From: Irpex lacteus
Taxonomy: Eukaryota > Basidiomycota > Agaricomycetes > Polyporales > Irpicaceae
Assembly (NCBI GenBank): GCA_001986395.2
Contig: MQVO02000003.1
Coordinates: forward strand, 868,001 to 932,000
Direction of reading: 5' to 3'
Length of the DNA stretch: 64,000 bases
Made by a program: the position numbers and the translations under genes. Positions 1-13,015 of this stretch are shown here, piece by piece; the stretch's first letter is position 1, and the number at the start of each line of letters is the position of its first letter. Under the pieces are notes generated by a model that had not been told where the DNA came from, made no database searches, and saw only the letters and a program-made list of their open reading frames with translations.

Positions 1-434
1 TAGGGGGAAAGTGGACCAGTTCCTACAGAGTGACTCGTTGAACATCTTCACTCGCAAGGCAAAGAGCAGCGTACCTCAAACGACTGGGCGTACCAGTCCT
101 TGACCTTCTTTATGGAAGGCATATGGCTGAGATCATGCGGGAGTTGGTCAAGCTCTTTGACACGGTGTGCGAGACGTATTGGGAGCTCCTCTGTCCAATG
201 TGTGAGATAGTGGGCAGGAGGGTCGAAGCCACGACTCACCGAGGAGGAACTGGCTGGCCTTGAGAAGCGTACCCTGACTAGGGTTCTGGCCAAACAAGAC
301 CATTTGCTGAAGAGAGACTGGGTCGCGTGAGTCGTGAGTCATGCCTGTGCACGGAAAGACGTACCTCCAGTCTGAGGGAAGGAAGCGAAGTGGTGGATCT
401 TATCCCATAGGGATTTAGATATGCGAAAGGACAT
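1..434 (-). CDS. Mitochondrial pyruvate dehydrogenase kinase-type protein kinase, 5' part (runs off window)
   Basis: Encodes the N-terminal 95 or so residues of a PDK/BCKDK-family kinase, the mitochondrial enzymes that phosphorylate and switch off the E1 subunit of the pyruvate (or branched-chain) 2-oxoacid dehydrogenase complex. Start ATG at 434-432 (MSFRISKSLWDKI). Exons 434-365, 317-240, 190-75 and 22-<1, with introns of 47, 49 and 52 bp, all GT-AG. The joined protein carries family signatures KIHHFASFPQTGVSLQQM, SQGTLLKASQFL, EELPIRLAHRVKELD and IKKVKDWYAQSF, which are the alpha-helical BCDHK N-domain. The GHKL ATPase domain lies outside the window, so PDK versus BCKDK cannot be settled; fungal PDKs fit best. 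An upstream in-frame ATG at 536 would add 34 non-conserved residues and was not used. Confidence 0.9.
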
Positions 435-1015
435 TGTGGGCGTGCGATGGACGACTCGGGGCAGCAAACAGCATGTATATGGTGGACGAAAGACGGCGAG
501 GGGCGCGGGCGGAGGCAGTCGCGAGTTAAGAGACAAGCTCAGGGAATATCGAGAGATGGTATTTAGCGGCGGAAACTGATCGTCCGCTGAGTTTCACGTG
601 CGGCTCTTCGGCCGAGTCCTGCCCTGGCTCGCTCTCCGCCAATCTCTCTCTCGCTTCACTGTCTTCTTTCTTGAGATATTGGCACACGGTGGTTCAATTT
701 GATCACTTGTAGCTCTCACGTCTCCGCTCTAGGCTTAGCAGACACCGGCGAGAGGCGGAGGTACAAGGGAACAGGAGGGAACAAGGGCCTTTCACGGGCG
801 TCTCTTTCATCTACCCCGCATTCTGCCCGCTATCACATGCCCCTACCCCACTCAAATTCGCACCTCCGAAAATCAAAATCGTGCCCCGCACTCACGGAAC
901 TCATCAATAGCAACGGTCAAGTCTCTCGTACAGCTCGCCAACGAACACTCGTCTGACGATAATTATTATGGTATCAACGCATTAATGCTACCTGTGTCTG
1001 TCCCGGCCCTCAGCC
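435..1015. other. Intergenic: kinase promoter and MAPK 3' flank
   Basis: Both neighbours are on the minus strand, so this 581 bp holds the promoter and 5' UTR of the dehydrogenase kinase and the 3' flank of the MAP kinase. A pyrimidine-rich stretch lies at 642-672 on the plus strand. The 85-codon plus-strand frame at 699-956 shows no recognisable motif and is not called as a gene. Confidence 0.5.
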
Positions 1016-2889
<1,874 letters not shown>

Positions 2890-5242
2890 ATGCCGCTTTC
2901 AGACACGTACCAAGAGGATGCATCTGCTGAGTCCTTACGGGATGCTGGGGAGAAGGAAAAGGAGAGACCTGGTAAATCGAAAGGTGCTACAAGCAAGAGT
3001 GCGTCGCCCATTATTCCTAGTATGTGGTAGAACTTAGTTCTCTTCCAACTCAAGCCAAGGATCTATCCCACGTTCCCTGCAAATTTTTCAAGGTCGGTTC
3101 TTGCACCGCAGGATCGTCGTGCCCGTTCTCGCATACGATCCTTGAGCCAGGCCAGCAGAAGGAAGTTTGTGCTTGGTTTGTTAAAGGGAACTGTAAATTT
3201 GGCCACAAATGTGCACTTGCGCACATTCTACCAGGGCAGAGCATGGCCATGGACAGGAAGAATAAGAAAGCCGCTCAGGCTGCAGCGAGCTCCGCTCATT
3301 CGGCCTCTGGCAAGGAGGGAAGAGCGGGAAGATCTCAGCGGGGCACAAGCCACAGTCATCACCCATCTGGCACAGGCTCTCGCAATGCCCTGCTTTCGGG
3401 TTCCACTGCGCCGACTCGCTCGCATTCTTCCTCGCGCCCATCCATTCCTATGCCTTTGAAAGCGACCTTGTCTCCGTCTGCCCCAGCGCCACCGGTGCAT
3501 GCAGCAGACTTTGCCTCCTACGGACTTCCTGACGAGAGTAACAAACTGCCGAGTGCCCCTGCGCAAGGCAAGCCTCTCTCTACTCAGCCCTCTGCCGACT
3601 CTGTCGCATTAGCAACAACCCATCCCGACACAACGACGAAACAAGGTGACGTAGAAGGGTCTTTCTCGCCGTCTCCGCTTCCTGCAAGCAGTTCCATAAG
3701 ACGTTCAGGAGTGTCCCCCGGCAGTGGCGCAGAGATCGTCGATTTTGGCCCAATCGGTTCTCCTCCTCGTGCATCTCCTATTGTCCGCCCTTCACCCCTC
3801 AGCAAGCTTTCACCAGGCAGCTCACCTCAAGTCGCTCTACTTTCCACGTCACCATTCTCCGCTCCCGGTACACAGTCTGCATTTGCGCTACCCGAACAGA
3901 GAGCTCCAGCCGATTTTAGAACGCGGTCTGGATTGGCTGCATCTCTGGGTGCTATGATGTCGTGGACTTCCGACCGTCGTCACGATAACGTCACCTCACG
4001 ACACCTGGACGATGTCGTCGTAGAAGACGGTGACTTGGAGGAGTTCATCCCAGGCTCCTTGTCTGAACTGCTAACCCCAGAAGAAAAGTCTCGTCGTTTC
4101 TCTCGTACCACCTCCAGTCGTCCTGTGCAGCCTCTTGAGCGCGACGATGATGCTACCCAGTATCCGGGGGAGACAGCTCATCATCGTCATTCGCGTTCAG
4201 TACCTGCTCCTTCCCTTCTGCAAGATATTCGCTCGATATGGACAGAAAATGGTACTATAGTAACTCCTGATACCTCTGTCCCTGGAACTAGCGTTACGGG
4301 CAGCGGACTCGGGAACGGGACCCCCAGCTCTTTTCAGAGCACACCCGGCTTCGGTGGACGTTCTGAAGACGTTTTGCACCCGTCGAACGCGTCCGCCGCT
4401 TTTCTTCCTGGCCTTCATCACTTCATCAATACGAAATCTACACAGCGCTCAAACCTCACTTCCGGCGTTTCGGCCTTGTATGCGCACTCATCCAATATTT
4501 CCACCTCCCATCATCCATCTACCGGCCTTTCCGCTATGAATGGCCTTCCACATTCTCCATCCCGCCCTGGGGCATTTCCTGTGAGTGCCGGGTATGACGC
4601 CGCGCCTTCCGATGTCTACCTCAACAGAACTCAATATCCTTCTGCGCGTCCTATCGCCGGGACGGGTGAAGTCGAAGACAGACGCAACGCGTTTTCACCA
4701 TCCACTCGCGCCCTTCAAGCGCACGCACCTGGTCAAAGTCTTCCCCAAGGACTCGCAGCCGGTTACTCACGTATTCACGCACTGCCGCCCCCACCGACTA
4801 TCCCTTCCCCATCCACCTCTGCTGCTTTCAGTCCTGGCCGCTCAGTCGGATTTGCAGCGTTACCGCTGAAGGGCCTAGGCAACGTGCCTGGCACATCCCT
4901 GGACTGGCATAGCTCTTCACCTCCGACGGTTGCGCCCGTAGAACCTCTTCACAACCAGCATAGCGTACCTGGAGGTGGCATGTCTGCAGCAGGGGGTTCG
5001 CTCGGCGGACTTGATGCTATGTTCTCGCGACTCTCGTATTCGGCTGCCGCGTCTAGTATGTTTTCCCTTGTTCTTCTGGGATAATGATCACTAATAGATA
5101 AACAGAAGGACCCGTCAATCAACCGACAAGTAATAGCTCTCGCAACACGTCTAGCCGTGTTAACACACAAGGCCCACTCAGCCCATTAAGTGGGCCAGTA
5201 TTGACCGGTGATGATGATGACCTGTTTAGCATGGACGGCTAA
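2890..5242 (+). CDS. CCCH-type (double zinc finger) protein, probable RNA-binding
   Basis: Predicted 747 aa. Exons 2890-2971, 3031-5055, 5106-5242. Two adjacent CX7-CX5-CX3-H fingers occur near the N-terminus: C44, C52, C58, H62 and C74, C82, C88, H92, the arrangement of RNA-binding CCCH proteins such as yeast Lee1. The rest is low-complexity Ser/Pro/Gly/Ala-rich sequence, likely disordered. The last exon adds an acidic tail ending in GDDDDLFSMDG, which supports the final splice because both sides join in frame. The first intron is less certain: donor GTAAAT at 2972 with acceptor TAG at 3030 is the only pair I found that joins the two frames with a normal length; the shorter GTATGT...TTAG option (18 bp) breaks frame. 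Function beyond nucleic-acid binding is not known to me. Confidence 0.82.
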
Positions 5243-5707
5243 TAATGTAGAATGGGTAGTGATAGCACTGATCAGGTCCAGTGCCTCTGTATTACACAGA
5301 TTATGTAGCTTTTCCTTTACTAATGATGCAAGCATTATAGTAGCAACTGTAACATTTCTCTGACTGTTATTTGTGGGTAGGGTATGTGAAACCATTTAGT
5401 ATAATATTTTACCACTAAAAATAGCTGCATGATGGCCAACTTGTTGCACCATGTGGACCAGGAAATTACTGCACTTGTACATGCAGAGTTCAGCTTAACA
5501 TTCACATTATTTATATTATGTGCATCTCGCAATTACTCACTCTCATACTCACTTCCTGTATTGTTACTTGTATCCTTCTCTTACTGAGGTCTTGTGTATA
5601 AGTTTACAACTTTGGTTGCACACCTATATTTTTATGAGCAAAAACGCAAAAGCGGAGACACATTGCTACTAACAAGCCTTAGTGTCTGAGTAGCCAATAG
5701 ATCTCAG
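5243..5707. other. AT-rich 3' flank, no gene seen
   Basis: Downstream of the CCCH gene. No coding signature. It marks the sharp left edge of the transposon-rich block, since repeat similarity starts near 5708. Confidence 0.5.
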
Positions 5708-5878
5708 TAGAAATTAGTCACATTACGAAATCATTTTTTTTTTGCTGTGAAAGGTATTTGATTTGACAAAGCAATATTATGAATAGAATCAAGTTTAACT
5801 CATACTTATGTCACTATGTGATATAAAGCAAAGTTCAAAGATTATTCAGTCTATACAACAGAACTAATATTTTCCCTA

Positions 5879-6583
5879 CTCGCAGGCGTCAAAAGTCTTG
5901 CAAATGGCGCATTGAAGATCGTCACTATGCATAGAGACCAGACATGCTCATAAAATCGTCAAAATATTTATATATACTCTAAATTATGCTTGAGATTATT
6001 AAAAAACACCTTGAGTCATAAGGGTAATTTGTTCATGATTAATGTTGTTGCAAAGTATGGCAGTTCAGAGCTCATGTTTTGATAGTGGTAATATTATGTA
6101 CACTGAGTTTGTGGAGCTGAAATATTTATCAGAGGTGGTTTCAGCATTGATTAATTGCTCACTAAAGTGGTGGGGCTTTAGTATGCCTGGTACACGATCA
6201 GCAATTTTGACAACACAGCCTTCAATGGGCGGTTTTGGCTTATTGGACGCCATTTAGGGCAAAAGTCGATACAATGGCGGACACATTGCAGCTCGCCTTC
6301 TCTATCAAATCTCACAAGAATTCTACCACAATATACTGAGATGTTTAATATAATTTTGATGTAATAACCTTTGAGCATAAACTCATATTGACAGACCTGG
6401 ATTTTCTGAGTATGATAGAAGTGGTTGTAACAGACAAAGATTGAGATTAATCTGTACTGTATCTGAATAGCTACAATCTAAACCATCTCCTTGTACCCTA
6501 CAAATATTTTGGACTGCGTACAACATGTTGTTCTCTCGTAGTTTGCCATCAACATCATTCTCATGACTTTTGACACCTGCGAG
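5879..6583. mobile_element. 705 bp TIR element with TA target duplication (mariner-type MITE)
   Basis: Terminal inverted repeats CTCGCAGGYGTCAAAAGTC (one mismatch in 19) lie at 5879-5897 and 6565-6583. The element is flanked by TA at 5877-5878 and 6584-6585. Sister copies of the host repeat (for example near 13315-13335) have the uninterrupted sequence CTCTATATCTT at the same place, so the empty site is known. A TA duplication is the mark of Tc1/mariner/pogo transposases. No transposase is encoded, so it is non-autonomous. Confidence 0.85.
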
Positions 6584-7143
6584 TATATCTTTTGAACTAC
6601 AGAAGATATTGAAATTGTGAGTTTATATTCAGAACCCTGGTTAAAATACAATCCCAGCAAGGTATGTATTAATTTTGCCATCAAAATACATTGGTGTCAT
6701 GTTATGTTATTCAAAAAAGACAAAATGTCAAAATAAGTGTTCAAAAAATAAGAAATGAGAGAATTGCCCTTTTAGACAATTTAATAATGCCTATAGCTAT
6801 AACAATCATTGAATCAATAGAAAACTATAAACATGAAAGTGTTCTTCATTTGCAGCAAGTCGAAGTTTGTTACTCTAGTTGCACAATTAGGTAACTTTAA
6901 TCAATACATTGACATAATTATTATAGTGTTTTATTCATCAAACTTTTCTTACTGTTGTTATTGCAGTAAGTAACCTTTATTACCACTTTAATGTTCTTCA
7001 AAAACACACCACATATGATTGAAAAAGTTCAAACTTTCAACATTTGTGAATATTTTCTTGATATCATTTCAAATACTCTGCCTATTGAAATTTTGAGCTG
7101 AAATTCAGAATCTTAGGAAAAATTTGGTCCAGATGACATATAT

Positions 7144-8231
7144 CACTACATCAGATGTAGAATTTTTTGTGCTTAAAAAGGGTTAGAAAAACAGTGAAAA
7201 ATTGATACAATTTCCTATCATTTTTGCAATCCTAGATTTTGAGATAAAATGGTAGGTTGGAGTTCACATTTTATGGGCATGAAAATCTGAATCAAAAGTG
7301 AACGCTGCCTCGTCTTTTGTGAGTTTTAAAAGCAAACTATGGTGTCATGTTTTTTGAACCAAAAAACACAATATACGTTCTTCACTTTTGCTTACAGTTT
7401 TTATTTTGCTTTGTGATCAATTTTGTGAACATTTTTCTTGATTCAAAATAAATCAACAACAGATATAAAAAATTGAACCAGTTCGCTTGCGTTTTCCATA
7501 GCGAAAAAGAGTACTTAAAATGAAAGAAACAAGGAAGTGTTCTGATACTTCTTTTGCATCGCCAAAAGAGAACGAAAAAGAAAACAACACATGTTCAATT
7601 CTTGCATTGGAAAAATGATGGTATAAAATTGAAGCATACTATGCTTTTTCTCTGAACAAAGTAGTGCTAAAAGTAATAGGTTTAGTCCGTGATTAGTCAT
7701 TAGTCATTTTTACCACTACTTTGTACAGAGAAAAAGTATGCTTCAATTTTATACCATCATTTTTCCAATGCAAGAATTGAACATGTGTTGTTTTCTTTTT
7801 CGTTCTCTTTTGGCGATGCAAAAGAAGTATCAGAACACTTCCTTGTTTCTTTCATTTTAAGTACTCTTTTTCGCTATGGAAAACGCAAGCGAACTGGTTC
7901 AATTTTTTATATCTGTTGTTGATTTATTTTGAATCAAGAAAAATGTTCACAAAATTGATCACAAAGCAAAATAAAAACTGTAAGCAAAAGTGAAGAACTT
8001 ATATTGTGTTTTTTGGTTCAAAAAACATGACACCATAGTTTGCTTTTAAAACTCACAAAAGACGAGGCAGCGTTCACTTTTGATTCAGATTTTCATGCCC
8101 ATAAAATGTGAACTCCAACCTACCATTTTATCTCAAAATCTAGGATTGCAAAAATGATAGGAAATTGTACCAATTTTTCACTGTTTTTCTAACCCTTTTT
8201 AAGCACAAAAAATTCTACATCTGACGTAGTG
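7144..8231. mobile_element. 1088 bp fold-back element with CACTA termini (CMC/EnSpm-type)
   Basis: Almost the whole element is one inverted repeat, with arms of about 540 bp around a spacer of roughly 30 bp near 7680-7710. The ends read CACTACRTCAGATGTAG on both strands. A 3 bp TAT duplication flanks it (7141-7143, 8232-8234). The empty site is preserved in sister copies (near 13930 and 28980), which read straight through at this point. CACTA ends with a 3 bp duplication are diagnostic of the CMC (EnSpm) superfamily. It has no coding frame. If transcribed it would form a very long hairpin RNA. Confidence 0.85.
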
Positions 8232-9367
8232 TATATTCATTTGACATCAAAATATGTTGATGTCATGTGATCTGCTTCAAAAACAGATCAATTGTCAAAG
8301 TAAGCGCCCATAAACGCAAACAACATGCTGTGTTACTGCTTTAGGTAATTTAGTAACAACTATCAAACTTACTCTTAATGCTGCGTGAATTGATGCAATT
8401 TTTCATTCTAACTATCAGTAAGTATAAAGGCTGTTACTTTTGTTACTGAAGTAAGTAAACTTACTTACCTCTTTGTTACCCCTATTCATCTCATCTATAC
8501 TCATATCTACACAGTGAACACAGCCGCTTACTCATCAAGCACCTACCAATTGCATCATTAAATTTCTCTACTTACCAGTATAGTAAGTAAGTCTTACCTA
8601 TTCTTACATACTCTAATGAGTTCCCACGCACTCATTCTTACGCTAGAAAGCCCCCCAACACCCATTTTCAAATATATTTTCATGTATTTAAATATTTTTA
8701 TATCATAGGTTAAGAATGTGCTGATACACTACTAACGATGCCATTTTGAAAACTGGCGCTGTCCCGTCAGCGGCAGTTTCTAAATTCTTGTGATATCCTC
8801 TTACTAGGTGGGCCGGCCTCTATTTGTGATTGTTTACTATGTTTCAAGTATGGAAATCCAAAGGCCATTGGTTTCAATCCTGCAGGTGCCACTTTCTTGA
8901 ACTGTGCATTAAAGCCTAAAACTACATCTATAAAATTCGGAAAAATTGTAATACATTCTATTGGGCCATATGGTATATTGTGATACGCATGAACCACATG
9001 TATTTATACATAAATAGGTATAAACTTCGAATCATATGCATATTTGGTCAGGAGGTAAAGGAGAAGAAATTGTATCTTGCTTTCTATGAAACATATTATC
9101 ACAATTTCTTTTGCAGCTTGTAAATCGACTTCATAGGGCCACGATAAATAGCTCTGATCATCATCATCAAAGCCTATCACTTTGTCTAGACTAGTTTGGT
9201 CATATTTTCAATTATTCTCTATGTACTTGTATTAAAATGTAGGCCAACCAGGATTCTTCTATTGATCTCATCAATTTATGGCCACCTACATATCTGCTGA
9301 TATATTTAGAACATTAAGTATATAGCTAGCGGGCTAATTTCGAATTCATATGTCATGCATGACTTTC

Positions 9368-9440
9368 AAGGAATCATGTCAGGAATCATGCCAAGAATCA
9401 TGCCAGGAATCATGCCAGGAATCATGCTGTGAATCATACC
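9368..9440. repeat. 12 bp minisatellite (AGGAATCATGCC)n in copy A
   Basis: About five tandem near-copies of a 12 bp unit AGGAATCATGCC. The same array is found in the other family-1 copies with different unit numbers. Confidence 0.85.
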
Positions 9441-9888
9441 ACACACTACACCACGCTCAATACTACATTTTATTGTATGGGCTTACTTTAAATACATGTA
9501 CAGAGTGTAATACTACATGCTTGAGCTGCTTCCAAAGTGCTTATGACATTTTGAAGCAGAGTTTGAAATTTCAGGTCGTCATCCAAAATTATCCAGCCCA
9601 TAACTTCTTTAAATCTCCACTTTTTGATATGAAAGTTGAATCATTCAAAAGGTCTTCTCAAGGGCTATAATCTAATGTAGTTTTTGTGGAGACTGTTCGT
9701 GTGATCTGCAAAAATCAAAATCTGTTTGACATCAAAAGGGTGCCCAACTACAAGCAAAAGCTAATGAATTTGTTACCCACTGTATTGGCAGAATTAGACA
9801 CTGAGGAACTACTTGTGTTACATCTTGCAGTTGTGCAAAGTGCTAGCTTGTGCTGGAATGATTCTTCTTTGTACCTCAGGAATTGTGA

Positions 9889-11029
9889 ACTTATCCAGAG
9901 TTCACGCTAGCCACAAGCTAAGCAGATTTCAGTGGTGATAGTTTAGTAGTATTCTTAGCTCTAGCTTATCGCCTATTTCTAGATCTGGTAGTTTTCCCAC
10001 AACAATGTGCAAGTGCTCTTCTTGCCAATTGGTTTGACATCTGTACATATAGTTATGAACTGTGTAACCCTGGCGTAGGATTATGCGAGCGTCTACGTCT
10101 GATTTGATTCTGTGAACATGCAAACCTTCATCTCTTCAGTACCCTGACCACTGCTGTGACGAAGTTTCTATCGATTCCTTGTCCCTGTTCTTTCCCCGAT
10201 CAAGATCAGTGTGCCCAACGCCGACATCAGGCTTTCAAACTGGGACATGACAAGAGTGTAGTTTACCTTCTCTACATCCTTCTCCTCTGACAAAATCAGT
10301 AAGGGACCTTCTGCAATAAAATCATTGTTTTCAAGTCCAACATCACCTGCATCCCCGGATTGCAGAGCAAAAGCGTGGAGGTTGATACAAGTTGTGACCC
10401 AATAAGCTGCAAACTTATGTAATACCTAATTGCCTATACATATCCGCAAACCTTTAAGCAATTAAAATTGGCTCTTCACCAATTGCATGCTCCGAACAAA
10501 TGCGCACTATAGAGACATGGTTGTTAAACATATTGTTCTTGGGAAGATCTCGTTCAGGACGTTTGAACAGTGAAATCAACCATGTTTCAAGCTATCATAG
10601 AGACTCAGTAGCTTATACACCACAACTCTACTAGCGGTAGTGACTCACTGGGTATGTTGAATCTGCCAATATCCACTTGTGAAGCTTCAGTAAATTGTCA
10701 TGATTTTGTGCCATCTTCGTCTTCTCAAACATAGTAGAATCATGTGTACTGCAGGTAAAGCTGTAGCTATAGTTAATGATGCGCAGATTGGAAAGTAATA
10801 TAGTCTAGTACAAATAAATCTCAGTTTATTAATAATAGTTGTAAATACACAATTCAAAGTGCTCATACATATTTGAATATGCAAAAATGAGCCTTGACAT
10901 CTTTCCGCTTTAACGAGGGTTTTATTGATCTAGAGAATATCAAAGAGAACAATAAAGATGTTGTGATGTTAATTCAAGTTACTTATCTGAATAATTAGAG
11001 TAAGAAAGTTTGACTTATATATACTGTCA
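9889..11029. other. No gene seen; AT-rich spacer
   Basis: Scattered short frames only. No protein motif, terminal repeat or structured element that I can support. Confidence 0.4.
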
Positions 11030-11077
11030 GCCTCAGTAATTGTGACCTGCCACTTGCCGGCCTTGCTAACCACAAGT
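11030..11077 (+). mobile_element. Isolated 3' terminus of a family-1 element
   Basis: Matches the last 48 bp or so of the family (CCTCAG...TGACCTGCC...GGCCTTGCTAACCACAAGT). The upstream internal sequence of the family was not recognised, so this is a truncated or highly diverged copy. Confidence 0.6.
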
Positions 11078-12079
11078 ATCTGGAGGTTGTGCTGAAAGGA
11101 AAGTATTGTCATTGCATGAAGACTGACCTCATGCAAGACAAGCATCCTAGTGATGCACTATTCAAAAATTGACAAGAATAAGAGTCAAATGGAATCTGTT
11201 GAGTGGAACATCTTTGATAATGAGTTTGGATTTCTCCAAAATCTAAGATAATAGCCAAATGACTAAACACTTTCTCCAACCTCACAAGCTGCTGCTACAG
11301 TCAACAATGCATTGATCACTCATCTTGTGTCTATTACAACCGACTCTCAAAGTCCTATTTATGTTGTCCCTCAGGACGCGCTGCCGGAGAAGTCTTTTAC
11401 TAGAGTTCCCTACATGGCAGCTCAGATCATTGAGAAGTTCAATGTCGCCAGTATTGTTAGTGTCAATATCTCATTCTTCAAGGTTGATGTAAAGACAACC
11501 AAGAAGGAACTTGCTTCTTGTGTGCCTTACAGAAAGGACAAGCAAAACTAGAACACCACCGTGGCGATGAAGGAGAATGCTGCGCTGAAGATTGACAAGG
11601 GCAAGGCTCGAGCGGTCAAATCTGTTGAGCAAGACAGATGAGATGATAAATTGCAGCAAGCAGGCTCCAGCAAGGTTAAGATCAATGTGAAAAATGCTCC
11701 TGTCCAACTTTACCATTTGTCTACCCTTAGGAACCTCACAAACCCCAGGACACCAATTAGTGATGTAAACAGGAGACATCAACATCAGAAAAGCATAGAT
11801 TGTGACAATACCTATAATAACTCACTTGGAAGGACCACAGTATCAGGATATAAGAGTAGGTGTTTTAATTTTGTAACTGTGCGACTCTACTTCTTTCAAG
11901 TTTGCCTTCAGCAAATTGTCCACGTGATCATGTTTCAAAATATGTGCTTAATGCCACCAAGATGTCAAAATACAGTAAAAAGTGCAGCTGGTCCAGACAA
12001 TGCAAAGAGCATAGACAACAATCCAGATGATGATGTGTCCTGAAAGTCAGAGATATAGTTTTATGAACAGCTCAAGTGC
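11078..12079 (+). pseudogene. Decayed coding remnant between repeats
   Basis: Higher-GC stretch with an 80-codon frame at 11312-11551 (motifs PEKSFTRVPYMAAQIIEKF and KVDVKTTKKEL) followed after a stop by Lys/Ala-rich coding-like sequence to about 11640 and another frame at 11651-12043. No complete gene can be built and I do not recognise the family. It is probably a relic of a host or transposon gene. Confidence 0.3.
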
Positions 12080-12297
12080 ATTTCAAAGTCACTTGTAGTG
12101 TGACTAATTTCTAATGTCAATCTCAATGTATTATGTTTCATATGAACTGAGTGTGTATTATATCAAAATAGTTTTACTAAATGTCTACTTGATAAATAAT
12201 AATTCATATGATCATCATAACTTATTATATATATTAGTACATCTCAGTAGCTACAGTAATCATGATCTGCTTCTTTCTAGCTTTACTAACTAAGAGG
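12080..12297 (+). mobile_element. Family-1 element 3' fragment
   Basis: Diverged terminal 200 bp or so of the family (ACTAATTTCTAATGTCAATC...AACTCAT-like...CTCAGTAGC...TTACTAACTAAG). Only the 3' end is present. Confidence 0.6.
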
Positions 12298-12362
12298 TAT
12301 TGCAACACCTATTGTGTCACCTTCACATCTTGCTGCCAAGGAGATGTGAGTACTGATCAGAT

Positions 12363-12880
12363 ACTTGTGGTTAGCAAGGCTGGCAAGCAGTAGATCCCAA
12401 TTTTTGAGGCTACTGAGATGTACCAATATATAATCTCATCATTGATATCATGTTATGTTACTCAAAAGAAGGAAAATATCAAGATAAACACTTAAAATGA
12501 ATTAGAAATGAGAGATTGGCTTTTTTAGGAAATTTAATAATGTCTATCAGCTATAACAATCAATCATTGAAGCGATAGAGAACTATAAATGTGGAAGTGT
12601 TTTTCATTTGCATCAAGTCAAAGTTTGTCACTCTAATTACACAATTTAGTAACTTTAGCCGATACATTGACATAATTATGATAGTGTTTTATTCATCAAA
12701 GTTTTTGAAATTTTGAAATTTGAGTAAGCAAAATTTTGTTACTTTTGTTGTTGCAGTAAGTAACTTTTATTACCACTTTAATATTTTTCAAAACACTCCA
12801 TATATTATTGAAAGTATTCAAACTTCCAACCTTTATAAACAGTTTCTTTATATCTTGTGAAATATTCTGTTTACAGCAAG
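12363..12880 (-). mobile_element. Family-1 element fragment
   Basis: Starts with the inverted 3' terminus ACTTGTGGTTAGCAAGG at 12363, then jumps after about 80 bp to the internal TGATATCATG region and stops near 12876. It is an internally deleted, 5'-truncated copy lying head-on to the fragment at 12080-12297. Confidence 0.6.
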
Positions 12881-13015
12881 ACCAAAAACAATAGACCTGA
12901 ATGCGAAAGGATACAAACTCGGCAAGGGGCGACATATGGTACCAAGACCCCAGATCACTCCCACGGACTTAAAAGTGTCAGATAAATTAGAAGTCATGCA
13001 GTGTATTTAAATCTA

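Larger units (their letters stand above)
5708..9888 (-). mobile_element. Family-1 rolling-circle-like element, copy A (3' truncated, carries two nested elements)
   Basis: Minus-oriented copy of the main repeat family. The 5' terminus is at the right (GTACCTCAGGAATTGTGA at 9871-9888). The left, 3', terminal 200 bp or so are missing, and similarity to other copies begins at GAAATTAGTCAC near 5711. It contains the family landmarks in order: TGACATCAA palindromes, AAGCGCCC motifs, a decayed hairpin near 8745-8785, a T-arm-like segment near 8868-8895 and a 12 bp minisatellite. Two other transposons sit inside it (5879-6583 and 7144-8231). Divergence from the other copies suggests it is old. No coding capacity. 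Confidence 0.65.

Noticed and set aside
699..956. 85-codon plus-strand frame between the dehydrogenase kinase and the MAP kinase
   Set aside because: No motif, lies in the kinase promoter region, and its length is within what GC-rich DNA gives by chance.
3020..3037. 18 bp intron (GTATGT...TTAG) in the CCCH gene
   Set aside because: Too short for fungal splicing, and it leaves the reading frame wrong; the 59 bp intron 2972-3030 joins the frames.
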